26,415 nucleotides of DNA from GYS-P2D sp964414425 (GTDB taxonomy: Bacteria; Bacteroidota; Bacteroidia; Chitinophagales; Saprospiraceae), in assembly GCA_964414425.1 (NCBI GenBank), contig CAYPWL010000040.1:1-26415 (forward strand). Direction: 5' to 3'. This document shows positions 8,010-17,545 of the stretch, piece by piece. A program made the translations under genes and the position numbers. Every line of letters begins with the position of its first letter. Position 1 is the stretch's first letter. The notes below the pieces were generated by a model. It was not told the origin of the DNA and did not search any database. It was given only the letters and a program-made list of their open reading frames with translations.

Positions 8010-10562
8010 ATGGCCGCTAAGGTTAAGAAAACGAAGAAGAAGAAAACAACAACTGATAGTAGAATAACGAAGATTATTGGTATCACTTTAATCCTCGTAG
8101 CTCTCTACCTATTTATAGCTTGTACTTCCTATATTTTTACATGGAAGGCGGACCAGGATTCTGTGTTAGCATTGTCATGGGCGATCCTCTTTGAGAGTGA
8201 TGTAGTCGTTACTAATTGGCTTGGGAGACTTGGCGCTGTAATCTCCAGTTTCCTGATTTATTGGGGGTTTGGTGTGGCAGTATTTTTGATGGTCCCTGTA
8301 GTATTTAATGCGGGTAGACATCTTATCCAGCGCATACCGATCATCAAGGCATGGCCATTCTTTCAAAAGAGTTTTTTCGCCATGTGCTTCTTTTCAGTAA
8401 CGCTTGCGTTGATATTTCAGCCAGCGAGCTTTCCTGTAGGCGGCAGCTTTGGTACTAACATGGTTTATTGGCTGACCAACTTCGTAGGCACCGCAGGACT
8501 CGTGATCATGTTATTCTTCTTGATAGTCGCTTGGGCAGTATGGCAGTTTAACCCATCTCTTGAGACGATTTCCTTGGCTACACCTCAAGGTAGCTTCAAG
8601 ATTCCATCAGCATTAAAATTCAATCCCTCAATATTAAAATTTAGAAAGAGTAAGAACTCCGCTGTAACTGCGAAGCCTTCTAAAGAGCGTGAAGTTGCGC
8701 TTAAACCGAGAACCGATGATAGTTTCCTTAGGCCCAACTTCAGTGATGAAGTGGCCATTCCTAAAACCGAACCCATGACCGACCGCTCAATTCAGAGTGG
8801 TAATCAGGTAAGATCAGGCGATTTAGACCTTGAGCTTCCTGATACTATGGTCGGGGAGCCCTCTGATGAGGCAACAAAACCATTTGAAGAAATCCAAATA
8901 GAACAATTTGGTGTGTCTCCTACAAGTGCCAAGAAGAAGGCAGAAATCGAAGAACAAGTTTCAGATTTCACACTCGAGACGACTAGTAAACCTGATAGCT
9001 CTACCACTCCAGATCTTAGTATAACTGAGGAGAACAAGGATCACTTAGAACCTTTTGATCCAACTCTTGAGCTTTCGTCCTATAAGTTTCCACCGCTTGA
9101 ACTACTCTTAGATTACAGCGATCAGAAAGTCGAAATTGACAGAACTGAACTGGAGGCTAACAAAGACCAGATTATCAGGACTTTATTAAACTACAAAATT
9201 GAAATCACTAAGATCCGTGCGACCATCGGACCTACAGTGACCCTGTATGAGATCGTTCCTGCACCAGGGGTGAAGATCTCTAAGATTAAGAACCTCGAAG
9301 ATGATATTGCCCTAAGCCTTGCAGCATTGGGGATTAGAATCATCGCACCGATTCCTGGTAAAGGAACGATAGGTATCGAGGTGCCAAACAAGAAAAGCCA
9401 GATTGTTTCATTCAAAGAAGTGGTACAATCGGACAAGTTCAAAAATGCAAAGATGGACCTTCCACTTGCATTAGGTAAGACGATCTCTAATGAGGTATTT
9501 GTTGCGGATTTAGCTAAGATGCCTCACTTGCTAATAGCAGGAGCCACAGGACAAGGTAAGTCTGTAGGTATCAACACGATTATATCGTCACTACTCTATA
9601 AGAAACACCCGAGTCAGGTAAAACTAGTCCTCATCGACCCTAAGAAAGTGGAGCTCTTCCCATATGGTAAGATCAACAAGCACTTCTTAGCTTATCTGCC
9701 GAATGAAGATGAACCGATCGTAACAGAAACGAGTAAGGTGATCTATACGCTCAACTCTCTATGTATCGAGATGGATGAGCGTTATGATCTCTTGAAGAAG
9801 GCCAGAGCCAGAAATATCAAAGAGTATAACACGAAGTTCACAGCCAGAAAACTCAATCCACAGAATGGACATAAGTTTATGCCATTCATAGTGTTAGTCA
9901 TTGATGAGTTTGCAGACTTGATCATGACTGCTGGTAAAGAGGTAGAGTTACCGATCGCACGTATTGCACAGTTGGCTCGAGCTGTAGGTATTCACTTGAT
10001 TATTGCTACACAGAGACCATCAGTAAATATTATCACTGGTGTGATCAAAGCGAACTTCCCAGCTCGTCTTGCATTTAAGGTGACCAGTAAGATTGACTCG
10101 AGAACCATTCTTGATGGTGGAGGGGCTGATCAATTGATAGGGCGTGGAGATATGCTCTTATCAATCGGCGGTAATGTTGTGAGATTGCAGTGTGCATTCG
10201 TAGATACTCCAGAAGTAGAAGAAATTGTAGACCATATAGGTGATCAGCAAGGATTTGCCGAGCCGTTCTATCTGCCAGAATATAACACCGACGATGACGG
10301 TGCTGGCGCTAAAACACTCTCTATGTCAGATCTTGATGATCAGTTTTGGGACGCTGCTGCACTAGTCGTATCCAATCAGCATGGATCTACCTCTATGTTA
10401 CAGCGTAAACTACAGCTGGGTTACAACAGAGCTGGACGTATCATGGATCAACTCGAAGCCCTCGGTATAGTAGGCGAAGCTCGTGGTAGCAAGCCTCGTG
10501 AAGTCTTATACTTCAGTGAGATGGAGCTGATGAACCTTAAGGAAAACATGCTCAATAGGTAG
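8010..10562 (+). CDS. ftsK: DNA translocase FtsK/SpoIIIE
   Basis: An 850-residue septal DNA pump that moves chromosome ends into daughter cells during division and activates dimer resolution. A Lys-rich start (MAAKVKKTKKKKTTTD) is followed by about four membrane segments (roughly residues 22-190), then a charged linker with little order (about 210-360). The motor has the alpha/beta FtsK core with Walker A GATGQGKS (residues 511-518), Walker B VLVIDEFADL (about 629-638), and the conserved IATQRPSVNIITG and LLSIGG blocks. The C-terminal gamma winged helix (about 780-850, QRKLQLGYNRAGRIMDQLE) is the part that reads oriented KOPS-like sequences. All parts are present and the length is normal for the family. 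It appears to be transcribed alone. Confidence 0.97.
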   Translation: MAAKVKKTKKKKTTTDSRITKIIGITLILVALYLFIACTSYIFTWKADQDSVLALSWAILFESDVVVTNWLGRLGAVISSFLIYWGFGVAVFLMVPVVFNAGRHLIQRIPIIKAWPFFQKSFFAMCFFSVTLALIFQPASFPVGGSFGTNMVYWLTNFVGTAGLVIMLFFLIVAWAVWQFNPSLETISLATPQGSFKIPSALKFNPSILKFRKSKNSAVTAKPSKEREVALKPRTDDSFLRPNFSDEVAIPKTEPMTDRSIQSGNQVRSGDLDLELPDTMVGEPSDEATKPFEEIQIEQFGVSPTSAKKKAEIEEQVSDFTLETTSKPDSSTTPDLSITEENKDHLEPFDPTLELSSYKFPPLELLLDYSDQKVEIDRTELEANKDQIIRTLLNYKIEITKIRATIGPTVTLYEIVPAPGVKISKIKNLEDDIALSLAALGIRIIAPIPGKGTIGIEVPNKKSQIVSFKEVVQSDKFKNAKMDLPLALGKTISNEVFVADLAKMPHLLIAGATGQGKSVGINTIISSLLYKKHPSQVKLVLIDPKKVELFPYGKINKHFLAYLPNEDEPIVTETSKVIYTLNSLCIEMDERYDLLKKARARNIKEYNTKFTARKLNPQNGHKFMPFIVLVIDEFADLIMTAGKEVELPIARIAQLARAVGIHLIIATQRPSVNIITGVIKANFPARLAFKVTSKIDSRTILDGGGADQLIGRGDMLLSIGGNVVRLQCAFVDTPEVEEIVDHIGDQQGFAEPFYLPEYNTDDDGAGAKTLSMSDLDDQFWDAAALVVSNQHGSTSMLQRKLQLGYNRAGRIMDQLEALGIVGEARGSKPREVLYFSEMELMNLKENMLNR

Positions 10563-10664
10563 TCAATAGACCTGCCTAACCTTCATTGAAGCCTACATCA
10601 CATAAGCTGTACTATTGACGATTTATTGAGTGTTTTACTTTTAAAAAATAGTCTCATGAGTCTG

Positions 10665-10693
10665 TTGTAGCGCTACAATTCTTGCTACATTCA
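10665..10693 (+). promoter_or_regulatory. Palindrome overlapping candidate promoter of the M24 aminopeptidase gene
   Basis: TTGTAGCGCTACAA at 10665-10678 is a perfect 14-base palindrome. Its first TTG is 18 bases before TACATTCA (10686-10693), which is close to the phylum -7 box TAnnTTTG, so the palindrome would sit on the -33 element and spacer. That is a typical operator position. The gene starts at 10728. The promoter match is imperfect and no regulator gene is adjacent. Confidence 0.35.
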
Positions 10694-10727
10694 TTTGACT
10701 TAATTGTGAATAGATAAATACTGTACA

Positions 10728-12125
10728 ATGGCCAATTCAACCCTTACCTTTGCTAGAGAAACTTATGTCGATCGCCGTAAGGCACTCATGAAATCGATGG
10801 GTAAAGGAAGGATCCAACTGCTGGGTAATGATTATGTCGGTATGAACTACAAAGACAATACATACCCCTTCCGACAGGACAGCACTTTTCTCTATTATAT
10901 CGGGATTGATCAGCCTGGATTAATGGCTATCATAGATGCCGACAAAGGGCGTACTTATCTATTTGGTACCGAGTTAACAATTGATGATATTGTATGGACC
11001 GGTAAGGTTCCTTCTCTTAAGGAGTTAGCCGATGCTTCTGGTATCGAGCGTGTTAAGTCTCGAGTTGATATCATTAAATACATCGATGCCGATGTACACT
11101 ATCTGCCACCATATCGTGATGATCATATTGTATTGTTATCTAAGCTCACTGGAAGGAAGAATAGAAAAGTCACCAAGCGAGTATCTAATAAGCTGATACG
11201 TGCTGTATACAAGCAGCGTGAGATAAAGACCCAAGAAGAGTTGGTTCAGTTAGATATCGCCTCAAGACTATCTCACCAAATGCATGTCGACGTGATGGGG
11301 GCTGCCAAAGCTGGTATGAAAGAACACGAGTTAGTCAGTGTTGCTGCTCAAGCGGCTTGGGCTAATAACGTGAGCTTCGCCTATCCACCTATCTTAACCA
11401 TCAATGGCCAGGTTCTGCACAATCATGAGTATGGCAATGAGCTTAAAGATGGAGGTATGGTACTTTATGATGGTGGTTGTGAAGCACCAAGTCACTATGC
11501 TGGCGATATTACTCGGACATTTCCGATTGGTAAAGCCTTTAGTGCCCAGCAGAAGAGTATCTATGATATTGTTCATGCAGCATATATTAAAGCGGTAGAG
11601 CTATCTAAGCCTGGAACAAATAATATAGACGTACATATAGCGGCCTCAAGGGTTATCGCCTCTGGTCTTAACGATATAGGCATAATGAAAGGAAATATAG
11701 ATGCAGCTGTCGAAGCAGGAGCTCATACGATGTTCTTCCCTCATGGCCTTGGACATATGATTGGCCTTGATGTGCATGATATGGAGAATCTCGGAGAGGA
11801 TAATATAGGCTATAGCAAGACTGTAAAGAGACGTCAAGAATTTGGATTCAAGTCTTTACGATTAGGCAAAGCGCTAAAAGAAGGCTTTTGTATTACGATT
11901 GAGCCTGGTATATACTTCATACCTGACCTTATTGATAAGCGTCGTGCTGAGCATATGTATGAAGATTTCATCAATTACGACGAACTCGAAAGATGGAAAG
12001 ACTTAGGGGGTATCCGACTCGAGGATGATTATGTGATTAGCGACGACGGCGCACAAAAGTTAGGGGTTGATATCCCGACAAGTAGTGACGAGATAGAGGC
12101 GTTTAGAGCGGAAGCGCTAAGTTGA
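10728..12125 (+). CDS. M24B metallopeptidase, Xaa-Pro aminopeptidase (PepP-like)
   Basis: A 465-residue cytoplasmic enzyme expected to remove an N-terminal residue that precedes proline. The N-terminal creatinase-like domain (about 1-170) includes FRQDSTFLYYIGIDQPG. The pita-bread catalytic domain has the five metal ligands: Asp 248 and Asp 260 (YDGGCEAPSHYAGDITRTF), His 343 (HGLGHMIGLDVHD), Glu 392 (ITIEPGIYF) and Glu 432 (GIRLEDDYVI). Spacing follows E. coli PepP with one extra residue between the two Asp. There is no signal peptide. Its stop codon is one base from the stop of the convergent TerC-family gene, so the two transcripts must overlap. PepP-type and related Xaa-Pro dipeptidases are close, and I favour the aminopeptidase from length and the N-terminal domain. 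Confidence 0.92.
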   Translation: MANSTLTFARETYVDRRKALMKSMGKGRIQLLGNDYVGMNYKDNTYPFRQDSTFLYYIGIDQPGLMAIIDADKGRTYLFGTELTIDDIVWTGKVPSLKELADASGIERVKSRVDIIKYIDADVHYLPPYRDDHIVLLSKLTGRKNRKVTKRVSNKLIRAVYKQREIKTQEELVQLDIASRLSHQMHVDVMGAAKAGMKEHELVSVAAQAAWANNVSFAYPPILTINGQVLHNHEYGNELKDGGMVLYDGGCEAPSHYAGDITRTFPIGKAFSAQQKSIYDIVHAAYIKAVELSKPGTNNIDVHIAASRVIASGLNDIGIMKGNIDAAVEAGAHTMFFPHGLGHMIGLDVHDMENLGEDNIGYSKTVKRRQEFGFKSLRLGKALKEGFCITIEPGIYFIPDLIDKRRAEHMYEDFINYDELERWKDLGGIRLEDDYVISDDGAQKLGVDIPTSSDEIEAFRAEALS

Positions 12126-12126
12126 T

Positions 12127-13068
12127 TTAATCGTGTGTGGGAGCAGGATGGCGCAATGAGGCGATTATGCCTACTCCAAGCGCTACTACAATGAATCCCA
12201 GCGAGGCCCATTCAGGCAAATGCACATAGTGTAGCGCCAACATCTTAAGCCCTACGAAAGTCAGTATCGCCACTAAACTGTACTCTAAGTAGTGGAATCT
12301 ATCCAGCATATTGGATAGGAAGAAGTACATCGATCTAAGGCCCATAATGGCCAATATGTTAGAGGTGAATACCAAAAATGGATCAGAAGTAATCGCAAGA
12401 ATGGCCGGTATACTGTCTAATGCAAATAGAATATCGGTAACCTCAATGATGAGCATTGCCACGAACAGTGGAGTTGCCGCAAGAATATGGCGCTTCCTGA
12501 TGAAGAACTTCTCACCTTCTATGGATTGTGTGATCGGCATGATCTTCCGCAATTGCTTAAATACAAAAGAATTACGTGGATTAAACTCTTGGTCTTTGGT
12601 GGTCAGCATCTTATAAGCTGTGTACAGTAAGAAGAGCCCAAACACATAGATCATCCAGCTAAACTGGTTAATCAATGCGACGCCAAAGACGATCATGAGT
12701 GCTCTAAAAATAATTGCTCCTAAGATGCCCCAGAATAGTACCCTGTGCTGTGATTCTTGGGGTATTTTGAATGACCCAAATATCACTGCTATCACAAAAA
12801 TATTGTCTATACTCAGCGATAGCTCGATGAGATATCCAGTGATATATTTCAGCATGGCATCCGTAGCTGATAAGTTGTCTGGATTCTCAACAAGACCGTT
12901 CGTATATATGTAATATATCACTCCGGAGAAAGACAGAGCAATAGTGACCCATATAGCAGTCCATATACAGGCTTCCTTGACAGAGATTACATGTGCCTCA
13001 CGATTGAATATGCCTAAATCAATCGCAAGGCATAAAATAATCATCGCTATGAAAAGAGTCCAAACCAT
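12127..13068 (-). CDS. TerC/Alx-family integral membrane protein
   Basis: A 313-residue polytopic membrane protein with about eight or nine hydrophobic segments. Family blocks include IELSLSIDNIFVIAVIFGSF, RVLFWGILGAIIFRALMI, VTDILFALDSIPAILAITSDPF and LAIMGLRSMYFFL. The acidic residues in the two SxDN/ALDS segments are the conserved feature of the family and are thought to bind metal ions. Alx-type members are linked to manganese export or calcium handling, and TerC to tellurium resistance; no other ter genes are here, so a general metal-ion or membrane-insertion-linked role is more likely. The ATG at 13068 opens directly into a membrane segment. It is divergent from the M4 protease gene. 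Confidence 0.92.
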   Translation of the reverse strand: MVWTLFIAMIILCLAIDLGIFNREAHVISVKEACIWTAIWVTIALSFSGVIYYIYTNGLVENPDNLSATDAMLKYITGYLIELSLSIDNIFVIAVIFGSFKIPQESQHRVLFWGILGAIIFRALMIVFGVALINQFSWMIYVFGLFLLYTAYKMLTTKDQEFNPRNSFVFKQLRKIMPITQSIEGEKFFIRKRHILAATPLFVAMLIIEVTDILFALDSIPAILAITSDPFLVFTSNILAIMGLRSMYFFLSNMLDRFHYLEYSLVAILTFVGLKMLALHYVHLPEWASLGFIVVALGVGIIASLRHPAPTHD

Positions 13069-13094
13069 CGTGAATTGTGTAAAATTAAGGAGCC

Positions 13095-13103
13095 GCGAAA
13101 GTA
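13095..13103 (-). promoter_or_regulatory. Candidate -7 box of the TerC-family gene
   Basis: On the minus strand the sequence reads TACTTTCGC, one mismatch from TAnnTTTG and ending in the same TTCGC seen before ftsK and the cyclophilin gene. It lies 27 bases before the ATG. I see no clear -33 element. Confidence 0.3.
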
Positions 13104-13182
13104 AATATTATTAAGCTCATATGAAGAAGTTTATGATTTGAGCCATAAACACCGTACTCGGGTATTAAACATATATAAAATA

Positions 13183-13200
13183 ATTATAATATATTATAAT
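13183..13200. repeat. AT-only palindrome between divergent TerC and M4 protease genes
   Basis: ATTATAATATATTATAAT is an exact 18-base palindrome placed just upstream of the M4 protease promoter candidate (13209-13216). It could be an operator, or simply a by-product of very AT-rich sequence. Confidence 0.35.
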
Positions 13201-13208
13201 AAACAGAT

Positions 13209-13216
13209 TACCTTTG
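13209..13216 (+). promoter_or_regulatory. Candidate -7 box of the M4 protease gene
   Basis: TACCTTTG is an exact match to the Bacteroidota -7 consensus TAnnTTTG. It ends 36 bases before the ATG at 13253, leaving a short leader. The upstream stretch is almost pure A/T, with no recognisable -33 TTG. Confidence 0.42.
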
Positions 13217-13252
13217 TCACCTTGATAATAGTGCCTGTGAAAAGCTATCTAC

Positions 13253-15757
13253 ATGAAACAGCTCCTTCTCAGCACAATATTTCTCCTCATATTGCAGTGG
13301 CCTTTCGGGTCCATTACTGCGCAGCATACTCGATATCAAGGCTTTACAGAACTGTCTGTCATTGATAAGTCCACTACAGTCTCAGTGGTTAAGAAGCAAC
13401 TCAAACTGAATAACCGTCACGATCTGATCCCATCTGAGCATAACCACAAGCGGATGTATCATTACTATGATGAGTATCAAGTTGTCAATAGCGAGCTGGT
13501 CATCAATCCTTATGGTTTTGGAGGCAGTGTTTATCTCTTTGATGATACTCACGTCCTATTTGATATTAAGCAAGAAGAAGTTCTTGAGCTATTGGTGACA
13601 CAATCAGAGTTTAGGGATGAGGTTATCAAGACGATAAGACCAGTATTGTATCTAACTCAATCATCAATTGATCCAGCTTATGAGATAAGGATAGAGGACG
13701 AGTTAGACATGAGTCATGCTCAGTTGATATATGTCTCAGCGAGCTCTGCACGGATCTTACATCGAGAAGCGCTAACTATTCCTCATAATGAGCCAGTGAT
13801 AGCACGATCGCTCTATGATGGAGTGGTCTTCACAGAGGTTTATCGAGAGGGCGAAGTATACAATATGAGTCACTCAGCATTGGAATACAGAACTTATGAT
13901 CTTGCCGGAGCAACCCATACAGTTTTTGGACAAGCGGTTGTTGGCGATCAACAGATTTTACAAGATCGTCTTGATGCCATCCAAGCGCAATATGCGCTGG
14001 GTACTACATTAGATTATTATGCACTACGACACGGCAGAGAATCCTATGATGACCAGGGTGGTCCCGTGTCAGCATATATCAATTATGGAGATCGCAGTAA
14101 CAATGCATTCTGGTTTCAAGGAAACTTATTGTTAGGAGGCGGGGACGGCATACATCGCAGCGACATGTCGGCAGTAGACATAGTGGGTCATGAGTTCACC
14201 CATGGTGTGATACAGCACACGGCCGACCTCAGATATTCAGGAGAGTCAGGAGCTTTGAATGAGTCTTTCGCAGATATATTTGGTGAGATGTCAGAGTTCT
14301 TTGCTCGGGGCAAATGCGATTGGCAAGTAGGCCAACAGGTCGCTCAATCGAGCCGAGTAAGGTTCAGGAGTTTTAGAGACCCCAAAAGTGTTAATCATCC
14401 TGATACATATGAAGGGCAGAACTGGATTAATCAAGAGTGCGGATTGCCTGTGGGTTTTAATGACTTTTGTGGAGTTCACACGAACTCTTCTGTTCAGAAC
14501 AAATGGTTCTATATCCTTGCCAATGGTGAAGCTGGTGTCAATGACCGAGGAGATCAATATCAAGTGACGGGTATAACCCCTAATGCTGCTGCCGCTATAG
14601 CTTACAAGAACCTTACCGAATATCTGTGGTCAACATCTACCTTTCGAGATGCGAGGGAGGGGGCTATCTTGGCGGCCAAAGAACTATATGGAGAGGGGAG
14701 TCTCCAGGAGATTTCAACGACCAATGCTTGGTATGCTGTAGGAGTCGGTGAGCCATATGAAACAAGGCTTAATCTTCCAGAACAAGTCGACACTTTTAGT
14801 TACCTAAATGTTTCCATTAATAATCTTAAGGAGCGATCTATGGATGTTAGTTGGAGTAGGGTAGACACACTTTGGGACACCTTGATTTATGAAGTGCTTT
14901 TAGATGGATCAGTGGTAGTAAGTACATCTGACTCAACTGCTCAACTTGTGGATTTACTACCTAATAGCCAATATGAACTATCCATCAAAGGTTATCGCGA
15001 TTCTATCTTAGTAGCACTGAGCGATACTATTCCGGTTTTTACACCTGATGAAGAGATTCGGACTGGACAGTTAGCTGCTTTTTATTTTGAAGAAGGACTT
15101 GATGGCTGGTCGGTGAGTTCTGATGATGCCGCCTGGTATCAAGGGAGTAATTCTCCAGAAGGGCGTGGCTCAATCAGATTGAGAGATGACTATGATCAGA
15201 ATATGATCCTATCGCCATGGATTAATACCTCATCTGTCAGCTCGATTGATGTATCCTTGTCTCTTTATGCTTGGAGTGTGGAGTTTGGAGAGGATCTGAC
15301 TATAGAGTATCGAGGCGATAGCATCTGGCATACTGCAGTAATGTATAGAAGCATATTCGACTTCAGCAACGATCAGGTAACGTCATTTGCATTCGGTCTT
15401 GAGGGACTTGATTATCGAGAGATTCAGTTTAGGGTGTCACTCGATGCCTCCGCTAATACTGACCACGTCTATTTGGATGAATTTGTCGTGAACACAGGAC
15501 TGATCAATACCAGTTTTGCTCCCGTTGCAAGCGATATTGAGATCTGGCCCAACCCTGTTGTAGAGTTGGTAAATGTCAACGTAGGATCTACGTCGTCTAA
15601 GCTACAGATCTTTGATCTATCAGGTCAATTAGTTTACGATAGGACTCAACAATCTGGGCTGGTGAGCATCAATATGTCCCACCTACAGAGTGGTTTGTAT
15701 CACATAGAGATTAGCTCTGATGATCACAGCGCTACTTATCCTATTGTGAAGGAATAG
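13253..15757 (+). CDS. Secreted M4 (thermolysin-type) metalloprotease with T9SS sorting domain
   Basis: An 834-residue extracellular protease. The signal peptide is MKQLLLSTIFLLILQWPFG up to about ITAQ, followed by an FTP/PepSY-like propeptide (about 30-220). The catalytic domain has HEFTH (His 313, Glu 314, His 317) and the third zinc ligand Glu 337 in GALNESFAD, exactly 23 residues after Glu 314 as in thermolysin. His 409 in GVHTNSS matches the transition-state His. After it come a fibronectin type III-like domain (about 510-600), a jelly-roll MAM-like domain (about 610-745, YFEEGLDGWSVSS) and a C-terminal type A T9SS sorting domain (about 760-834: IWPNPVVELVNV, LQIFDLSGQLVYD, LQSGLYHIEI). 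It should be cut and anchored or released at the cell surface to degrade proteins. It is transcribed alone. Confidence 0.95.
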   Translation: MKQLLLSTIFLLILQWPFGSITAQHTRYQGFTELSVIDKSTTVSVVKKQLKLNNRHDLIPSEHNHKRMYHYYDEYQVVNSELVINPYGFGGSVYLFDDTHVLFDIKQEEVLELLVTQSEFRDEVIKTIRPVLYLTQSSIDPAYEIRIEDELDMSHAQLIYVSASSARILHREALTIPHNEPVIARSLYDGVVFTEVYREGEVYNMSHSALEYRTYDLAGATHTVFGQAVVGDQQILQDRLDAIQAQYALGTTLDYYALRHGRESYDDQGGPVSAYINYGDRSNNAFWFQGNLLLGGGDGIHRSDMSAVDIVGHEFTHGVIQHTADLRYSGESGALNESFADIFGEMSEFFARGKCDWQVGQQVAQSSRVRFRSFRDPKSVNHPDTYEGQNWINQECGLPVGFNDFCGVHTNSSVQNKWFYILANGEAGVNDRGDQYQVTGITPNAAAAIAYKNLTEYLWSTSTFRDAREGAILAAKELYGEGSLQEISTTNAWYAVGVGEPYETRLNLPEQVDTFSYLNVSINNLKERSMDVSWSRVDTLWDTLIYEVLLDGSVVVSTSDSTAQLVDLLPNSQYELSIKGYRDSILVALSDTIPVFTPDEEIRTGQLAAFYFEEGLDGWSVSSDDAAWYQGSNSPEGRGSIRLRDDYDQNMILSPWINTSSVSSIDVSLSLYAWSVEFGEDLTIEYRGDSIWHTAVMYRSIFDFSNDQVTSFAFGLEGLDYREIQFRVSLDASANTDHVYLDEFVVNTGLINTSFAPVASDIEIWPNPVVELVNVNVGSTSSKLQIFDLSGQLVYDRTQQSGLVSINMSHLQSGLYHIEISSDDHSATYPIVKE

Positions 15758-15834
15758 GAGTATATCGCTGATTGCGCTGACCAATCGCACATTCTTGGTG
15801 TTATTATTGTAGATAGTTACCAAAGAACAGTCAC

Positions 15835-17526
15835 ATGGACATAGCTCAGCCATCACGTGCGCACATCTCAAGGGCAGCAATTGACCGCCTCTACATCGAG
15901 ATGAGACACTTGATTCAACGTGGTAAGTATAAGCCTCGGGGTAAGTCAGGCTCCGCTATGATTGAATCCTTATTAGACCTCAATCCAGAGATCTATGGTT
16001 ATATCAATGATCCTAATCGGGTAGAGCTTAATGGGCTTTTATATGTCTTTGAGCGACTCCCACAAGGCATAGAGGAGTGTAGATATATCCGTCTGATCAG
16101 TCGTGAGGGCTTAGAGCATTCTGGATTTGAGCCATTGATACCAGCCAAGCGTCGTAGAAACTGCTACCGCATAGATGAAGAGCAGATGTATGTGGAGATG
16201 ACTCGAGGTAATAGTGACGTCTATGATATCCTCACTCACCTCACTTTTTTATACAGTGAAGCGGAGAAGATCGGTCGTAATGCACTTGACTCTCGTGGCA
16301 ATATCAACAGAGCCTGGAAGGCGATCAAGAAGATTCATGCAGGTCTCAATTCTGAAGGTGAGATAGATATCCAAGTAGGATTTACCTATTTGAGTACCCT
16401 TTTAGGCCGAACTTATGAAGAGTCGGCAGGAGCATATGAGCGCTTTGCCAAAGCTAAAGGAGTGAATGACCTTTTTAGCATAGTATACGCAATGGGCAAG
16501 TTAAGCCTCGAGGAAGCTATCGATAAAAACGATAGAGAAATCAGCATGTCGAGCGCCTTAGTTAGAATGCTGGGTCACCACATCTATGGAGAAAAGTGGG
16601 CCAATAACATCAAGCAATTTTTGATATCTAAGGGTTTGTTTGAGCGACCTGTACATGTGATTAGCGCTAATATGCATAGTGTTATGAATCTGGTGTACGC
16701 ACGACAGGCACTCGGAGTAGATCATACCGACAAAACGGTTATGGAAATCGCTCACATGTTGAGTGATGATCGAAACAGCCAATTGCGCGAAGAGGTCAAA
16801 CAGTATGCGCTGGCACATGGTATGTATGAGCTCAAAGATCAATCTGGCACAAATCTGTCTGTACAGATATTTGATATCGATGACAACAACATGGCATATC
16901 TAAAAGACAATGTCAACTGTTCAGAACTGGAGTCCGGTATAGCACCGATTATCATCGTGATGGATTATGCATTTGGGGAGCAGGCTTATGAGACGATGGA
17001 TGAATTATTGAAGCCTTTAGACCAGGGTGGTAAAAAGATTCCTTGGGATGTTAGATCTGTTAATGTAATGGGTAAGGCGGGTACATTGTCGGGTAAGAAA
17101 GGCGATATCATGATACCTACATCGCACGTAATAGAAGGTAGAGGAGATAATTATCCATTTAATAATGAGTTGAGCAAGGATAACTTTCAGAATGCAGAGG
17201 TTAATGTATACGAGGGCAATATGATCACTGTACTGGGAACCTCCCTACAAAACAAGGATATCCTGCGCTACTTTTATAAGTCATCATGGGCGGCCATCGG
17301 ACTTGAAATGGAAGGTGCTCATTATCAAAAGGCGATACAAGCCAACTCCAAGATCAGAAAATCGGTAAGTCCTAATATTCAGGTTAGATATGCTTACTAT
17401 GCGTCAGATAACCCGCTACATACGGGTAGCACGCTTGCATCAGGTAGCTTAGGCTTAGATGGTGTCGTACCTACGTACCTAATTACTATTGAGATCGTCA
17501 AGGGTATCTTGGAGAGTAAATGTTAA
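15835..17526 (+). CDS. DUF6909-like protein with a nucleosidase/phosphorylase-like C-terminal half
   Basis: A 563-residue protein of a Bacteroidota family that I recall as DUF6909; the family name is from memory. It has no signal peptide or membrane segment. The N-terminal 340 residues are mostly helical, with conserved-looking blocks such as LNGLLYVFERLPQGIEECRY and YDILTHLTFLYSEAEKIGR. The C-terminal part has features of the nucleoside phosphorylase/nucleosidase fold: VMDYAFGEQAYETM (375-388), VMGKAGTLSGKKGDIMIP (411-428), GLEMEGAHYQKA (489-500) and ASDNPLH (523-529). The last two resemble the DMESA and SDKPLH blocks of AMP nucleosidase. This suggests cleavage of a nucleotide or nucleoside N-glycosidic bond; substrate and activity are inference. 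It starts 77 bases after the protease gene. Confidence 0.7.
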   Translation: MDIAQPSRAHISRAAIDRLYIEMRHLIQRGKYKPRGKSGSAMIESLLDLNPEIYGYINDPNRVELNGLLYVFERLPQGIEECRYIRLISREGLEHSGFEPLIPAKRRRNCYRIDEEQMYVEMTRGNSDVYDILTHLTFLYSEAEKIGRNALDSRGNINRAWKAIKKIHAGLNSEGEIDIQVGFTYLSTLLGRTYEESAGAYERFAKAKGVNDLFSIVYAMGKLSLEEAIDKNDREISMSSALVRMLGHHIYGEKWANNIKQFLISKGLFERPVHVISANMHSVMNLVYARQALGVDHTDKTVMEIAHMLSDDRNSQLREEVKQYALAHGMYELKDQSGTNLSVQIFDIDDNNMAYLKDNVNCSELESGIAPIIIVMDYAFGEQAYETMDELLKPLDQGGKKIPWDVRSVNVMGKAGTLSGKKGDIMIPTSHVIEGRGDNYPFNNELSKDNFQNAEVNVYEGNMITVLGTSLQNKDILRYFYKSSWAAIGLEMEGAHYQKAIQANSKIRKSVSPNIQVRYAYYASDNPLHTGSTLASGSLGLDGVVPTYLITIEIVKGILESKC

Positions 17527-17545
17527 CCAAATAGCTGACGGTTCT

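Noticed and set aside
10562..10619. GTCAATAG / CTATTGAC 8-base inverted repeat after ftsK as a terminator
   Set aside because: The arms are 42 bases apart and not GC-rich, and no T-run follows directly.
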